A stretch of 64,000 bases of DNA from an uncultured Kiritimatiellota bacterium (GCA_944389565.1 CALXMV010000003.1:1-64000); one strand, 5' to 3'. Positions 16,284 through 30,315 are shown, counted from the first letter of the stretch. Notes: generated by a model from the sequence alone, not told the origin. Translations and numbers: made by a program.

Positions 16284-19118
16284 ATGGCGGGCTTTGTGCT
16301 TGAGGGGAGGGCCGCGGTGCGGCCGATGATTTATGCGTATCGGCTGAAGGCGGAGGGTTACGGGGATCTGCTGAAGGTGGGGTACACGGAGCGTGACGTG
16401 GAGACGCGCGTGCGGGAGCAGGTGGCGAACATCAAGTTGCCGTTCGCCATCCATGAGATCGTCCTGCAAGAGTCGGCGATGCGTCGGGATGGGTCGAGCT
16501 TCGACGACCACGCGGTGCATCGTCTGCTGAAGCGACACGGGGTGCAACGGCCGGATGGGGAGTGGTTCCGCTGCGGGAAGGAGGAGGTGCTGGCGGCGAT
16601 CGTGGCCGTGCGCAACCGTCAGGATTACCAGGCGGCGCGGACGCGGGATTTCGCGATGCGCCCGGAGCAGGAGGCGGCCGTGCGGCTGACGGCGGATTAT
16701 TTCCGGCGGAAGGCGCAGGAGGAGCCGGGGACGAAGCCGCGGTTCCTCTGGAACGCGAAGATGCGCTTCGGGAAGACCTTCGCGGCGTATGAACTGGCCA
16801 AAGAGATGGGGTTCCAGCGGATTCTGATCCTGACCTTCAAGCCGGCAGTGGTGAGCGCGTGGGAGGAAGATTGCCGCACGCACGTGGATTTCGCGGGGTG
16901 GCAGTTCATCCGGCGGCAGGACGACCCCGCGGCGCCGGACCTCGAGGCGCAGTATCTGGCGACGGACGGGCGGCGGCCGATCGTCTGCTTCGGCTCCTTC
17001 CAGGATTTCCTGGGGCTGAATGCGCAGGGCGGCATCAAGGAGCAGCACAGGTGGGTGCGCGAGGAGCGGTGGGATCTCGTGATCTTCGACGAGTACCACT
17101 ACGGCGCGTGGCGGGAGAAGGCGAAGGACCTTTTCGCGAAGGAGGACGAGGAGGGCGAGGTGGAGGCGGCCGAGGCGGCGGACGCGAAGCCCACGGGCGC
17201 GGCGCGGCTCTCCGAGGAGGATCTGCCCATCCAGGCGGAGCGCTATCTCTATCTCTCGGGGACGCCCTTCCGGTCGTTGGCGAGCGGGGAGTTCATCGAG
17301 GAGCAGGTGTATGGGTGGACCTACGCGGACGAGCAGCGGGCGAAGGCGGCGTGGCGGGGGCCAGGGCCGAACCCTTACGCGGCGTTGCCGCAGATGGTGA
17401 TGCTGACCTACCGCCTGCCGGAGGCCATCCGCAAGGTGGCGGAGGCGGGGGAGTTCGACGAGTTCGACCTCAATGTCTTCTTCTCGACCACGCGGGGGGC
17501 GGACGGGCGGCCATGCTTCGTCTATGAGGAGCACGTGCAGCAGTGGCTGGACTACCTGCGCGGGCGTCACCTGCCGACGGCGGTGGAGGGGCTGAAGACC
17601 CACGAGCCCGTGGCGCAGCCCTTCGCGAAGGGTGCGCTGGCCGACGCGCTCCGGCACTCGGTGTGGTTCCTGCCGAGCGTGGCGGCGTGCGAGGCGATGG
17701 ACGCGCTCCTGCGCGCGCGGCGGAACACCTGGTGGCACGACTTCGGGGTGATCGTGTGCGCGGGCAAGCATGTGGGCATGGGGGCGGAGGCGTTGGGCGC
17801 GGTGGAGGAAAAGATGGCCGACCCGATGGCCTCGAAGACCATCACGCTGACCTGCGGCAAACTCACCACGGGCGTGACGGTGCGGCCGTGGGGCGGCATC
17901 CTCATGCTCCGAAACCTGAAGAGCCCGGAGACCTACTTCCAGGCGGCCTTCCGCGTGCAGAGCCCCTGGACCACGCGCGACGCGCAGGGGGGCGAGGTCG
18001 TTATCAAGCGGCAGTGCTACGTGCTGGACTTCGCGCCGAACCGCGCCCTGCGCCAGGTGGCGGAGTACAGCGGGAAGCTGAGCATCGACGCGGCGCTGCC
18101 GGTGACGGACGAGGAGCGTGTGGCGGCTTTCATCCGTTTCCTCCCCATCCTCTACTCCGACGGCGGGCGCCTCACCCCCATCGACGCCACGCAGGTGCTG
18201 GAGCTTGCCTTCACCGGCGACGCGGCCACGCTCCTGGCCCGCCGTTGGCAGAGCGCCCTGCTCGTGAACGTGGACAACGAGACCCTCAAGCGCCTGCTGG
18301 GCAACCCCGCGGCCTTCGACGCCGTGATGAAGATCGTCGCCGACCGCAACCTCGGGCGCGACACGCTCGAAACCATCGTCAACCGCACCGACGCCATCAA
18401 AAAGGCCAGGAAGGACGGCAAGGAGAAGACGCCCAAGGAGCGCAGCCTGCAGACCGCAGAGGAAAAGGAGCTGAAGAACAAACGCAAACAGGTGCAGGAG
18501 AAACTCATCAAGTTCGCCGCGCGCATCCCCGTCTTCATGTATCTGACGGACGACCGTGAGCACACGCTCCGCGAGGTCATCGAGCAGGTGGAGACGGCGC
18601 TTTTCGAGCGGGTGACGGGGCTGACGTTGGAGGACTTCAGGCTACTCGTCGCCCTGCGCCTCTTCAACGACGCGCTGATGAACATGGCCGTGCTGAACTT
18701 CAAGCGTTACGAGGACGCCAGCCTCTCCTACGCCGGTATCGACCGCCATGCCGGCGAGACCCGCGTCGGCGCCTGGGATACGCAGGTGCCACACCCGAAC
18801 CCTAAGGGGTTCGGCCGAGAGTCGGGAGGGTTTGGGGCGAGAGTCGGGAGGGCGTCAAGGCCGTTGGCGATGCGCAAGGCTCTTCCGCGCTTCCCACTTT
18901 CCACGGGCACCATTGCCCAAACTCTCGGCGATGCCGCCGGCAACGGGGAAATATGGTATAATTTTCGGGATTTTCGCGATTTCTGTTTGAGGAACCGGTC
19001 ATGGAAGAGAAGTATCCGTTTCACGCGATCGAGCCCAAGTGGCAACGTTTCTGGGATGAGCATGGCACGTTCGCGTGCGACACGCACGACGACAGCAAGC
19101 CGAAGTTCTACTGCCTGA
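16284..19118 (+). CDS. GIY-YIG/SF2 helicase restriction protein with abnormal C-terminus
   Basis: A 944-aa reading frame. An N-terminal GIY-YIG/T5orf172-like nuclease domain (about 14-105: [21 protein letters not shown] ending with DGEWFRC) precedes an SF2 helicase: [17 protein letters not shown] (motif I, about 154), FDEYHYG (motif II, about 268), YLSGTPFRS (motif III, about 325) and [12 protein letters not shown] (motif VI, about 551). A Lys-rich coiled coil lies at about 700-750. It is probably the cutting/translocating subunit beside the two methylase genes. The recognisable protein ends near residue 835 (YAGIDRHAG...VGAWDT, about 18785); the remaining ~110 codons are a translated intergenic repeat, the leuS promoter and 118 bp of leuS in another frame, so the native stop seems lost. 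Confidence 0.75.
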   Translation: MAGFVLEGRAAVRPMIYAYRLKAEGYGDLLKVGYTERDVETRVREQVANIKLPFAIHEIVLQESAMRRDGSSFDDHAVHRLLKRHGVQRPDGEWFRCGKEEVLAAIVAVRNRQDYQAARTRDFAMRPEQEAAVRLTADYFRRKAQEEPGTKPRFLWNAKMRFGKTFAAYELAKEMGFQRILILTFKPAVVSAWEEDCRTHVDFAGWQFIRRQDDPAAPDLEAQYLATDGRRPIVCFGSFQDFLGLNAQGGIKEQHRWVREERWDLVIFDEYHYGAWREKAKDLFAKEDEEGEVEAAEAADAKPTGAARLSEEDLPIQAERYLYLSGTPFRSLASGEFIEEQVYGWTYADEQRAKAAWRGPGPNPYAALPQMVMLTYRLPEAIRKVAEAGEFDEFDLNVFFSTTRGADGRPCFVYEEHVQQWLDYLRGRHLPTAVEGLKTHEPVAQPFAKGALADALRHSVWFLPSVAACEAMDALLRARRNTWWHDFGVIVCAGKHVGMGAEALGAVEEKMADPMASKTITLTCGKLTTGVTVRPWGGILMLRNLKSPETYFQAAFRVQSPWTTRDAQGGEVVIKRQCYVLDFAPNRALRQVAEYSGKLSIDAALPVTDEERVAAFIRFLPILYSDGGRLTPIDATQVLELAFTGDAATLLARRWQSALLVNVDNETLKRLLGNPAAFDAVMKIVADRNLGRDTLETIVNRTDAIKKARKDGKEKTPKERSLQTAEEKELKNKRKQVQEKLIKFAARIPVFMYLTDDREHTLREVIEQVETALFERVTGLTLEDFRLLVALRLFNDALMNMAVLNFKRYEDASLSYAGIDRHAGETRVGAWDTQVPHPNPKGFGRESGGFGARVGRASRPLAMRKALPRFPLSTGTIAQTLGDAAGNGEIWYNFRDFRDFCLRNRSWKRSIRFTRSSPSGNVSGMSMARSRATRTTTASRSSTA
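18793..18853 (+). repeat. Intergenic repeat cluster 1
   Basis: Contains CCCTAAGGGG followed by two GTCGGGAGGG(TTTGGGGCGA) units. The same units occur at 33878-33962, 42064-42126 and 53474-53554. Here the repeat is translated in frame at the end of the restriction gene. Confidence 0.7.
18957..18962 (+). promoter_or_regulatory. -10 of leuS
   Basis: ATATGGTATAAT is an extended-type -10 located 38 nt before the leuS ATG. It lies within the abnormal C-terminal extension of the restriction gene. Confidence 0.65.
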
Positions 19119-21508
19119 CGATGTTCCCCTACCCCAGCGGCCATATGCACGTGGGGCACGGGCGCAATTACATCATGGGCGACGTGATCACGCGCTACAA
19201 GAAGATGACGGGCTTCAACGTCCTCTCGCCGATGGGCTGGGACAGCTTCGGGCTGCCGGCGGAAAACGCGGCGAAAAAGTTCCACGTCCACCCGCACAAG
19301 TGGACGATCGAGAACATCCGCGAGATGAAGCGCCAGGTGCGCAGCTGGGGCGTGGGCTACGATTGGGACCGCGAGATCGCCACCTGCCACCCCGACTATT
19401 ACAAGTGGACGCAGTGGGTCTTCCTGCAGGCCTACAAGCTCGGCGTGGCCTACCAAAAGGAGGCCCCCGTCAATTGGTGCCCGCTCTGCACGAACCTGGC
19501 CAACGAGGAGGTCACCGCCGACGGGCATTGCGTGCGTTGCGGCCGCCCCGTCGAGAAGAAAAACCTCAAGCAGTGGTTCTTCCGCATCACCCAATACGCC
19601 GACCGCCTCCTCAAAGACCTCGACCTCCTCGAAGGCTGGCCCGAGAAGGTCCGCCAAATGCAGGCCAACTGGATCGGCAAATCCCAGGGCGCCAAGGTGA
19701 CCTTCAAGGTCACGGAGACGGGCGACGACTGCCCCGTCTACACCACCCGCCCCGACACCATCTTCGGCGTCACCTTCATGGCCATCTCGCCGGATCACCC
19801 CCTGCTCAAAAAACTGCTCCCCGGCTCGCCGCGCGAGGCCGAGGTCAAGGCCTTCTGCGAACGCCTCGCCAACATCCCCGCCGCCGAGCGCTACTCCGAC
19901 GCGCTGGCGAAGGAAGGCGTCTTCACCGGCTTCCACGTCACCAACCCCTACAACGGCGACCGCGACATCGCGCTCTGGGTCACCAACTACGTCGTCGCCG
20001 ACTCCGGCACCGGCATCGTCATGGCCGTGCCCACCCACGACCAGCGTGACTGGGACTTCGCCACCAAATACGGCATCCCCAAGAAAATCGTCATCCAGAA
20101 CCCCGAAGGCTCCCTCTCCCTCGACACGATGACCGCCGCCTACGTCGACGACGGCACCCTCGTGAACAGCGGCCCCTTCGACGGCCAGCCCAACCGCGAC
20201 GCCATCAAGGCCATCACCCAACACGGCGTCGAACGCGGCTTCGCCGAATTCACCACCAACTTCCGCATCCGCGACTGGAACGTCGCCCGCCAACGCTACT
20301 GGGGCGCCCCCATCCCCATCGTCCACTGCCCCCACTGCGGCGCCGTCCCCGTCCCCGAGGACCAGCTCCCCGTCCGCCTCCCCGACGACGTCGACTTCAA
20401 GAGCGACCAAGGCAACCCCCTCGCCCGCCACGAAGGCTTCATCAACACCACCTGCCCCAAATGCGGCGCCCCCGCCAAGCGCGAGACCGACACCCTCGCC
20501 CAATGGCTCTGCTCCTGCTGGTACTTCCTCCGCTACATCGACGCCCGCAACGACAAGGCCCCCTTCGACAAAGCCCTCGTCGACAAATGGATGCCCGTCG
20601 ACCAATACATCGGCGGCGTCGAGCACGCCGTCCTCCACCTCCTCTACTCCCGCTTCGTCGTCAAAATCCTCAACGACGCCGGCGCCCTCGACTGCGTCGA
20701 GCCCTTCAAGGCCCTCTTCACCCAAGGCATGATCTGCAAGCGCGACGACCAAGGCGTCCTCAAAAAGATGTCCAAATCCGTCGGCAACGTCGTCTCCCCC
20801 GACGAGCTCATCGAAGCCTACGGCGCCGACACCGTCCGCCTCTACACCCTCTTCATCGGGCCCCCCGAGCTCGACGCCGAATGGCAGGACACCGCCATCC
20901 AAGGCCCCTACCGCTTCCTCTGCCGCCTCTGGAAAAAGGCCTACGACGCCAAAGCCATCGTGCCCGAGCACGACACCCCCGTCAACGGCGACGCCCTCAC
21001 CCCGCCCCAACGCGACCTCTGGCGCAAACTCCACCAAACCCTCCAAGGCGTCACCGACTCCATCGAGCATGGCTTCCGCTTCAACACCGCCATCGCCCAG
21101 CTCATGGAACTCATGAACACCTTGGACAAGGCGAAAATCGACGCTGACTCCACCCCCGCCGCCAAAGCGCTCCTGCGTGAGACCATCCTCACCCTTGCCC
21201 GCATGATGGCCCCCATCACCCCTCACGTCGCCGAGGAAATCTGGGCCGAGTTCGGCAATCCGCCCTCCGTCATGGATGCCGGCTGGCCCACCGTCAACCC
21301 CGAGGCGCTCAAAGAGAAGACCATTCAGATCATCCTCCAGGTCAATGGCAAGATGCGCGGCAAGCTCACGCTCCCCGCGGATCTCGACCGCGCCGCGCTC
21401 GAGGCCGCGGCACGGGAGGCTCCCGAAGTCAAAAAGCACACCGCCGGGCTCTCCGTCGCCAAAGTCATCGTGGTCCCCGGCAAATTGGTCAATATCGTCG
21501 CCAAGTAA
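19001..21508 (+). CDS. leuS: Leucyl-tRNA synthetase
   Basis: An 835-aa class Ia synthetase charging tRNA-Leu. The HIGH motif is HVGHGRN within [20 protein letters not shown] (about 41-60); the editing (CP1) domain includes [12 protein letters not shown] and [24 protein letters not shown] is [17 protein letters not shown] (about 590). Zinc-type cysteine pairs (CPLC, CVRC, CPHC, CPKC) are present. Length is typical of bacterial LeuRS (about 820-880). GAGGA sits 7 nt before ATG. Monocistronic with its own promoter and terminator. Confidence 0.97.
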   Translation: MEEKYPFHAIEPKWQRFWDEHGTFACDTHDDSKPKFYCLTMFPYPSGHMHVGHGRNYIMGDVITRYKKMTGFNVLSPMGWDSFGLPAENAAKKFHVHPHKWTIENIREMKRQVRSWGVGYDWDREIATCHPDYYKWTQWVFLQAYKLGVAYQKEAPVNWCPLCTNLANEEVTADGHCVRCGRPVEKKNLKQWFFRITQYADRLLKDLDLLEGWPEKVRQMQANWIGKSQGAKVTFKVTETGDDCPVYTTRPDTIFGVTFMAISPDHPLLKKLLPGSPREAEVKAFCERLANIPAAERYSDALAKEGVFTGFHVTNPYNGDRDIALWVTNYVVADSGTGIVMAVPTHDQRDWDFATKYGIPKKIVIQNPEGSLSLDTMTAAYVDDGTLVNSGPFDGQPNRDAIKAITQHGVERGFAEFTTNFRIRDWNVARQRYWGAPIPIVHCPHCGAVPVPEDQLPVRLPDDVDFKSDQGNPLARHEGFINTTCPKCGAPAKRETDTLAQWLCSCWYFLRYIDARNDKAPFDKALVDKWMPVDQYIGGVEHAVLHLLYSRFVVKILNDAGALDCVEPFKALFTQGMICKRDDQGVLKKMSKSVGNVVSPDELIEAYGADTVRLYTLFIGPPELDAEWQDTAIQGPYRFLCRLWKKAYDAKAIVPEHDTPVNGDALTPPQRDLWRKLHQTLQGVTDSIEHGFRFNTAIAQLMELMNTLDKAKIDADSTPAAKALLRETILTLARMMAPITPHVAEEIWAEFGNPPSVMDAGWPTVNPEALKEKTIQIILQVNGKMRGKLTLPADLDRAALEAAAREAPEVKKHTAGLSVAKVIVVPGKLVNIVAK

Positions 21509-21532
21509 CCGCGTACCGACACGACAGGGCGC

Positions 21533-21570
21533 ACGCGAAGCCCCCGCTCCCGCGGGGGCTTCGCGTATGT
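21533..21570 (+). terminator. Rho-independent terminator of leuS
   Basis: A 14-bp perfect stem, 21533-21546 with 21553-21566, followed by ATGTTTTCTT. It sits 25 nt after the leuS stop. Confidence 0.85.
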
Positions 21571-21676
21571 TTTCTTGCCAGGCATTATGGGCATAAGCGC
21601 GGCAGGCCAAGCGTATGGTGCCGCCCCCGTGCCGTCGCGTGCCGAGCCGGGAAACGCAGGGCTGTATTCCATGACG

Positions 21677-21710
21677 CACCCAAGCCCTCCCACGTCTTTG
21701 CGCTTGGGTG
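21677..21710. promoter_or_regulatory. Inverted repeat over the -35 region of the GH2 operon
   Basis: CACCCAAGC (21677-21685) and GCTTGGGTG (21702-21710) are perfect 9-bp inverted arms, 16 nt apart, directly upstream of the -10 at 21729. TTGGGT in the right arm could be the -35, so this is a candidate operator; the regulator is unknown. The rest of the 280-bp gap holds only the leuS terminator and this promoter. Confidence 0.45.
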
Positions 21711-21728
21711 GCGAGGCCATGGCTGTGT

Positions 21729-21734
21729 TATACT
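21729..21734 (+). promoter_or_regulatory. -10 of the GH2-GH35 operon
   Basis: GTGTTATACT provides TATACT with TG two bases upstream, about 56 nt before the GH2 start. A GACAGGAGAAG ribosome-binding site precedes the ATG. Confidence 0.6.
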
Positions 21735-21736
21735 GA

Positions 21737-24883
<3,147 letters not shown>

Positions 24884-24914
24884 GCCCACAACCGATCCGC
24901 GCGGAAAACATCCC

Positions 24915-27212
24915 ATGCATCGCCTATCCGCCCTGATTTGCGCCGCCGCGCTGGCGTTCTCCGCCAGCGCGGCCGAGACCTTCGAGGTCGGGAAAGGCGC
25001 CTTCCTGCTCAACGGCAAACCCTTCGTCATCAAGGCCGCGGAGGTCCATTACCCACGCATTCCAGAGGCTTACTGGGAACACCGGATCCAGATGTGCAAG
25101 GCCTTGGGCATGAACACGCTCTGCCTCTACGTCTTCTAGAACTTCCACGAGCGCACGCCCGGCGACTTCGGTTTCTCCGGCAACGCCGATGTGGCCGAGT
25201 TCTGCCGCCTGGCCCAAAAACACGGGCTCTACGTCATCGTCCGGCCCGGCCCCTACGTCTGCGCCGAATGGGAGATGGGCGGGCTACCGTGGTGGCTTCT
25301 CAAGAAGGAAGACATCCGCCTCCGCTCCAACGACCCCTACTACCTTGAGCGCGTGGGCCTCTTCCTCAAGCGCCTCGGGCAAGAGCTCGCCCCCCTCCAG
25401 CTCGCCCGCGGCGGCAACATCATCATGGTGCAGGTGGAAAACGAATACGGCGCCTACGCCACCGACAAGGCCCATGTCGCCAAAATCCGCGACCTCGTCC
25501 GCGAGGCCGGCTTCACCGACGTCCCCCTTTTCCAATGCGACTGGAGCAGCACCTTCCAGCGCAACGGCCTGGACGATCTGCTCTGGACCATCAATTTCGG
25601 CACGGGCGCGGACATCGACAGCCAGTTCAAAGCCCTCAAGGCCGCCCGTCCCGACAGCCCGCTCATGTGCAGCGAGTTTTGGAGCGGGTGGTTCGACCAC
25701 TGGGGACGCCGCCACGAGACCCGGGACGCCGACGCCATGGTGCGCGGCATCCGCGACATGCTCGAGCGCGGCATCTCCTTCAGCCTTTACATGGCCCACG
25801 GCGGCACCACCTTCGGCTGGTGGGGCGGCGCCAACAACCCCGCCTACTCCGCCATGTGTTCCTCCTACGATTACGACGCGCCGATCGACGAGGCCGGCCA
25901 CGCCACACCCAAGTTCGACAAACTCCGAGCCCTCCTCCAAACGTACGCCGAAAGCCCCCTCCCCGAGCCGCCCGCCCCGCCGCCGGTCGTCACCGTGCCC
26001 GCCTTCACGCTCGATCGTGCCGTCTCCCTCTTCGACACGCTCCCCAAGCCCAAGACGTCCGAGGCCATCCGTCCCATGGAGGCCTTCGACCAAGGCTGGG
26101 GGGCCATCCTCTACGCCACCCGCCTCCCCCGCGCCGCCAAGAAGGGCGAGACCCTCACCATCGACGAAACCCACGACTGGGCCCAGGTCTTCGCCGACGG
26201 CCGTCTCCTTGCCCGCCTCGACCGCCGCGAAAAAGCGTTCGCCCTCACCCTCCCCGCCGACCTTCCCGCCGGCACAAGACTCGAGATCCTCGTCGAGGCG
26301 ATGGGGCGCGTGAACTTCGGCGGCTCCATCCACGACCGCAAGGGCATCACCCGCCAAGTCCGCCTCGGCGAGGACGTCCTCACCGGCTGGCAGGTCTTCA
26401 GCCTCCCGCCCGGGCACGCCTTCGCCGCCGCCAAGGCCGCCAAGCCCGGCACACACCCTGCCGGCCCCGCCTATTGGGTCGGCGACTTCACGCTCACGAC
26501 GGTCGGCGACACCTTCCTGGATCTCCGCGACTGGGGCAAGGGCATGGTTTGGGTCAATGGCCACGCGCTCGGCCGTTTCTGGGAGATCGGCCCCCAGCAG
26601 ACCCTCTTCCTCCCCGGCTGCTGGCTCCGGAAGGGGCGTAACGAGGTTATCGTCCTCGACCTCAAAGGCCCCCGATCCCCCACCCTTCGCGGGCTGGACA
26701 GACCGATTCTCGACCAACTGCGCGGGAACCTCTCCGACACCCACCGCAAACCCGGCCAAGACCTCGACCTCTCCGCCGAAACGCCCGTGGCCGAGGCCAC
26801 CCTCAAGGCGGGCGGCGGCTGGCAGACCCTCGCCTTCCCCACCCCCGCCACCGGCCGTTATCTGTGCGTCGAGATCCGGTCCGTCTGGCGGGAAGGGCCC
26901 GCCGCCGTCGCCGAGGTCGACCTGCTCGGCCCCGACGGCAAGCCCCTGCCTCGCGAGGAATGGCGGGCGCTTTACGCCGATTCCGAGGAGACCCGCTCCG
27001 CCAACGCCACCGCCGACAAGGTCTACGACCTCCAGGAATCGACCTTCTGGCAAACCGCCCCCGAGGCGAAAGCCCCCCACGCGATCGTCCTGGATCTCGG
27101 CGCCGCCCTCCAAGTCACCGGCCTGCGGATTCTCCCCCGCGCCGAGAAAGGCGCCCCCGGGCAACCCAAGGCGTGCCGCGTCTTCCTCAAAAACGCCCCC
27201 TTCCGCCTCTGA
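24915..27212 (+). pseudogene. GH35 beta-galactosidase interrupted by one amber codon
   Basis: A 765-codon frame with signal peptide (about 1-20) and GH35 barrel, but codon 75 (25137-25139) is TAG. The GH35 motif there is YVFWNFHE; only the Trp codon is changed (TGG to TAG, one base at 25138). After the stop the frame is open for 690 codons with acid/base E177 in QVENEYGAY, nucleophile E254 in CSEFWSGWFDHW, galactose-binding-like domains, and a C-terminal discoidin-like region (about 630-765). Codon use is undisturbed, so the mutation is recent, a sequence error, or the stop is read through. Without readthrough only a 74-aa fragment is made. Substrate would be beta-galactosides, consistent with the GH2 upstream. 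Confidence 0.85.
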
Positions 27213-27224
27213 GCGCCCATCGCC

Positions 27225-28508
27225 TCACGGGAAGGCGAGCGGGCACGACTCGCACAGGATGCACGGATTGGCGCAGAAATCGGCATGGATCTGGAGAAGC
27301 CCCTGTTGGCGAAGCCCGTCCTTGGGAAGATGGGCGAGCCGACCGGTGAGCCTGAACCACGCGGCACGCATGGGCGCGGAGAGATCCTCGCCGGGCAGGT
27401 CGCGCAGGCGCGCGGGGTCAAGGGTGCCGATGGCGAGGCGGTAGGGGGTGAAGAGATTGGTGACGACGGCATGGGCACGGTTGGCGCCGATGGGCGCGCC
27501 TCGGAGGCCAAGCGGCTCGCAGAGCCGTTTGGAGGCTTGGATGAGCGCGCGGGGGAGTTCGCCAAGGGGGCATTCCAGGAGCGCGGCGAGGTCGTGCAGG
27601 ATGCCGATGGCGCCGGCGAGGCGGCGGCGTGGGTGATTCTGGGGGCGCATGGCGCGGAAGTCCCACGCGTAGGGCTCGGTGGCGGGGGGGAGGCCGGTGC
27701 GCCACCAGAGGTCCCAGAGGTCACGGCGGTCCTCGCGCAGGAGGCCGCCGATGCCGGCGAGGGCGGCGTAGCGTTGCAGGGAGGGGAAGGGGGAGACGAC
27801 GGCGAAGGGGACGTCGTGGGCGAGTCTGCGGAAGGGGGCGGCGTTGCGGCGATAGCCCATCGTGGCGAGAAGCGCCTCGTAGAAAGCCTGGAGGGGGTCT
27901 CCATCGCCCAAGGCCTGCGCGAAGAGGCGGGTCTTGGCAAGGAGCCGATAGTGGCCGGCGGCGGCGAGGAGACGGTCGCGGGCGACGGGGTCGGCACCCA
28001 AGCGGCCATGGCAGGGACGTTCGGGGGCGGTGGCGGCGGGGTCGAGCGCGGCGAAATCAATGGCGCCGGCGGCCTCGGCAAAGGGACGGAGTGCGAGCGT
28101 GGGGACGCCGCGCGGAAGGGTCTTGGCGGGAGGATCCGGGCTCCAGGCGACGTGCAGGATCAGGCCGGCATAGGCAGGGTCGCCGGCATGGCGATGGGCG
28201 TCCCAGTCGGCGGGGCGGAGATGGAGCTCGACGTCGCCCCGGCGGGGGATCTCGCCGAACAGGATGAGCGCGTCGCGGAAGTCAGGCCCCTCGACGGCGT
28301 TCCAATGGCCGGGATCGAGCACCCGCAGGGGCGTCCCGTCCGGCAGGGCGAGCGGGAGGTCGCGCACGGCGGCGCTCTGCCAATAGGCCTGCAGGCGCCG
28401 TTCGCGGCTGGGCTCCGCCTCGCGCAACGTGAGGGAGTCCGCGCCGCGAAGAAGCCGGGCGTACGGCTCGGCCAACGCGGCGAGGGCATCGAGCGCGGAG
28501 GCGGCCAT
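27225..28508 (-). CDS. DUF2851 family protein
   Basis: A 427-aa protein of the uncharacterised DUF2851 family. Recognised by LRVLDPGHWNAVEGPDFRDA (about 61-80) and GDVELHLRPADWDAHRHAGD (about 90-109), matching the family PG-N--GPDF and GNVEIHxxxSDW motifs. C-terminal cysteines (CANPCILCESC, about 410-421) could bind metal. The start at 28508 overlaps the corA stop (TCAT on the plus strand), so it is translationally coupled. Function unknown; the acidic/His pattern could suit a nuclease-like fold, but that is speculation. Confidence 0.8.
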   Translation of the reverse strand: MAASALDALAALAEPYARLLRGADSLTLREAEPSRERRLQAYWQSAAVRDLPLALPDGTPLRVLDPGHWNAVEGPDFRDALILFGEIPRRGDVELHLRPADWDAHRHAGDPAYAGLILHVAWSPDPPAKTLPRGVPTLALRPFAEAAGAIDFAALDPAATAPERPCHGRLGADPVARDRLLAAAGHYRLLAKTRLFAQALGDGDPLQAFYEALLATMGYRRNAAPFRRLAHDVPFAVVSPFPSLQRYAALAGIGGLLREDRRDLWDLWWRTGLPPATEPYAWDFRAMRPQNHPRRRLAGAIGILHDLAALLECPLGELPRALIQASKRLCEPLGLRGAPIGANRAHAVVTNLFTPYRLAIGTLDPARLRDLPGEDLSAPMRAAWFRLTGRLAHLPKDGLRQQGLLQIHADFCANPCILCESCPLAFP

Positions 28509-29446
28509 CAGAAAAAGCGCCTGCGGGAGAAGAAGATGACGGTGACGGCCACCAACAGGAGGGCGATGGCCACGATGGCGCAAAAGCCGAAAGGCCCGCT
28601 CTTGGAGAAGGGCAGCCACGTGTTCATGCCGAAGACGGAGGCCAAGAGCATGGGCACGGTGAGGACGATCGTCATGGAGGTGAGGAACTTCATGACGTTG
28701 TTGAGGTTGTTGCTGATGATGGAGGCGAAGGCGTCCAGCGTGCCGGTGAGGATGTTGCTGTGGATCGAGGCCATCTCCAGCGCCTGCTGATACTCGACGC
28801 GCACATCCTCCAGCACGTCCAGGTCGTCCTCGTCGATGTCCAGCTGGCGCGTGGTCCGGATCCGCGACAACAGGATGTCATCCGCCTTGAGCGAGGTGGT
28901 GAAGTAGACGAGCGACTTCTCGATGTTGAGCAACCGCATGAGGCCCTCGTTGGAGATGGACTCATGGAGCTCCTGCTCCACCATGTCGGCGCGTTGGCGG
29001 ATGTCGCGCAGATAGCGCAGATAGAGGATCGCCGCGTGCCACAGCAGATGGAAGGTGAAGCGGAACTTCTGTTCCGGCGGGCAGACCCTGCGGATCTGAT
29101 CCAGGAACGACGCCGCGATGGGCGTGGGCCGGTTGCAGACGGTGATGACGGCGTTGGACGTGTGCACCACGCCCAACGGCAACGTGTTGAACGGATGCAG
29201 ATTCTCGTTCGGCTCGTGATACGGCACATGCACCACGATCAGCACCGTGCCATCGTCGTCCACGTCCAAACGCGGCCGCTCGTCGCGGTCCAACGGGTCG
29301 GAGAGGAACTCCCGCGACACCCCCGTCAGCGTCTGCACCCGCAGGATCTCCTCGGAGGAGGGATCCGCCAGATTGATCCAGCACGGGCCGTCCGGCGTGA
29401 CGACCTCGCGCAGGCTCCCGTTCACCCACTGATAGATGGAAAGCAT
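28508..29446 (-). CDS. corA: CorA-type magnesium/divalent cation transporter
   Basis: A 312-aa inner-membrane channel protein for Mg2+ or related divalent ions. A soluble N-terminal funnel domain (about 1-245) is followed by two C-terminal transmembrane segments; the signature GMN lies in SVFGMNTWLPF (about 272-282) between them. A basic tail (SRRRFF) ends the protein. GGAGG sits 7 nt upstream of ATG 29446, 1 bp after the stop of the kinase-like gene. Middle gene of a three-gene minus-strand run. Confidence 0.9.
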   Translation of the reverse strand: MLSIYQWVNGSLREVVTPDGPCWINLADPSSEEILRVQTLTGVSREFLSDPLDRDERPRLDVDDDGTVLIVVHVPYHEPNENLHPFNTLPLGVVHTSNAVITVCNRPTPIAASFLDQIRRVCPPEQKFRFTFHLLWHAAILYLRYLRDIRQRADMVEQELHESISNEGLMRLLNIEKSLVYFTTSLKADDILLSRIRTTRQLDIDEDDLDVLEDVRVEYQQALEMASIHSNILTGTLDAFASIISNNLNNVMKFLTSMTIVLTVPMLLASVFGMNTWLPFSKSGPFGFCAIVAIALLLVAVTVIFFSRRRFF

Positions 29447-29447
29447 C

Positions 29448-30227
29448 TCACCGCCCTCCGCCCAGCCCGCCGAAACGGCGCACCAAAGCCAGCTCATAAT
29501 CCTTCGGCTTCCGCCGCGAAACGAAAGAATACCCCTTGAAGACCCAGAACCGCCGCAACCTCAGCAACCCCATGAACAGCCGCGCCCGACCCGGCGGGAA
29601 CCCATCCGCAGGCTCCGCGAAATCCCCCGTCCCCACATCGTAATAAAAGCGGTAATAATGCTTGTACACCGACGAGAGATCCGAGAGGCACAGCAACCGC
29701 CGCACCCACCGCGGGAACCACCCCCACATCCGCACCCCGGACTGGAAATCGATCAACGCCGGCCGGTCCCCCGGCAACACCATCACGTTCTTCGCGTTGC
29801 GCGTGTCCAGATGCGCCACCCCCCGCCGATGCATCGCGCACACCAACCGCTCCAAATCCCGGAAGAAACGCCCCGGCAACCGCCGCACCGCCGCCCGATC
29901 ACCCCGGATCTCGGCCTCCAGGTTCGCCTGGTTCAGATCCCCCAGCGACACCCCCGGCAACAACTCCATCCCGAACGCGAACGCGTCCACCCGGAACACC
30001 CGCTGCGGGATTCCCCCCAGCCCCTCCAGCCGCCTCATCAGCCGGTACTCATGCCCGACCATCCACCGCCCCCACGTCCACCGGATCCACCACGGGCTCT
30101 TCCGGAAATCCTTCACCGCGAACGCCCCATCCGCCGTCTCCACCCGCCAGACACGCGCGTTCCCCGCCCGCCCCTTGCTCAGGCAGACCGCCGCGCCATC
30201 CTCCCAATCCGCTCGCGTGATTCTCAT
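29448..30227 (-). CDS. Kdo/RIO-like small-molecule or lipopolysaccharide kinase
   Basis: A 259-aa protein with a minimal protein-kinase-like fold. AVKDFRKS (about 37) provides the ATP-binding Lys, HRRGVAHLDTRNAKNVMV (about 133-150) the catalytic HxDxxxxN loop, and PALIDFQSGV (about 158) the DFG-like metal-binding Asp. This pattern fits the Kdo kinase/WaaP/RIO group that phosphorylates lipid A-core sugars in the cytoplasm. ATG 30227 is preferred over 30233 because GGAG then lies 6 nt upstream. First gene of the operon with corA and DUF2851. Confidence 0.7.
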   Translation of the reverse strand: MRITRADWEDGAAVCLSKGRAGNARVWRVETADGAFAVKDFRKSPWWIRWTWGRWMVGHEYRLMRRLEGLGGIPQRVFRVDAFAFGMELLPGVSLGDLNQANLEAEIRGDRAAVRRLPGRFFRDLERLVCAMHRRGVAHLDTRNAKNVMVLPGDRPALIDFQSGVRMWGWFPRWVRRLLCLSDLSSVYKHYYRFYYDVGTGDFAEPADGFPPGRARLFMGLLRLRRFWVFKGYSFVSRRKPKDYELALVRRFGGLGGGR

Positions 30228-30250
30228 CGTCATCTCCAGTCGTGCCCCCT

Positions 30251-30256
30251 AGGATA
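30251..30256 (-). promoter_or_regulatory. -10 of the kinase-corA-DUF2851 operon
   Basis: Minus strand GTTGTGGTATCCT (TATCCT) lies about 23 nt before the start. The TGTGG string also precedes the -10 of the M23 and metXW promoters. Confidence 0.5.
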
Positions 30257-30286
30257 CCACAACCCCGCGCAAAAACCAAATCACCC

Positions 30287-30315
30287 TCGACAGCCCCCCG
30301 CCACTTTGCTATAAT
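30287..30315 (+). promoter_or_regulatory. rpsU promoter
   Basis: TCGACA (30287-30292) and TATAAT (30310-30315) are spaced by 17 bp, with TTTGC extending the -10. This is the best-formed promoter in the window, fitting a highly expressed ribosomal gene. Confidence 0.8.

Noticed and set aside
18728-21679. Antisense frame of about 980 codons opposite leuS
   Set aside because: Shadow of leuS; low-complexity composition, no family features.
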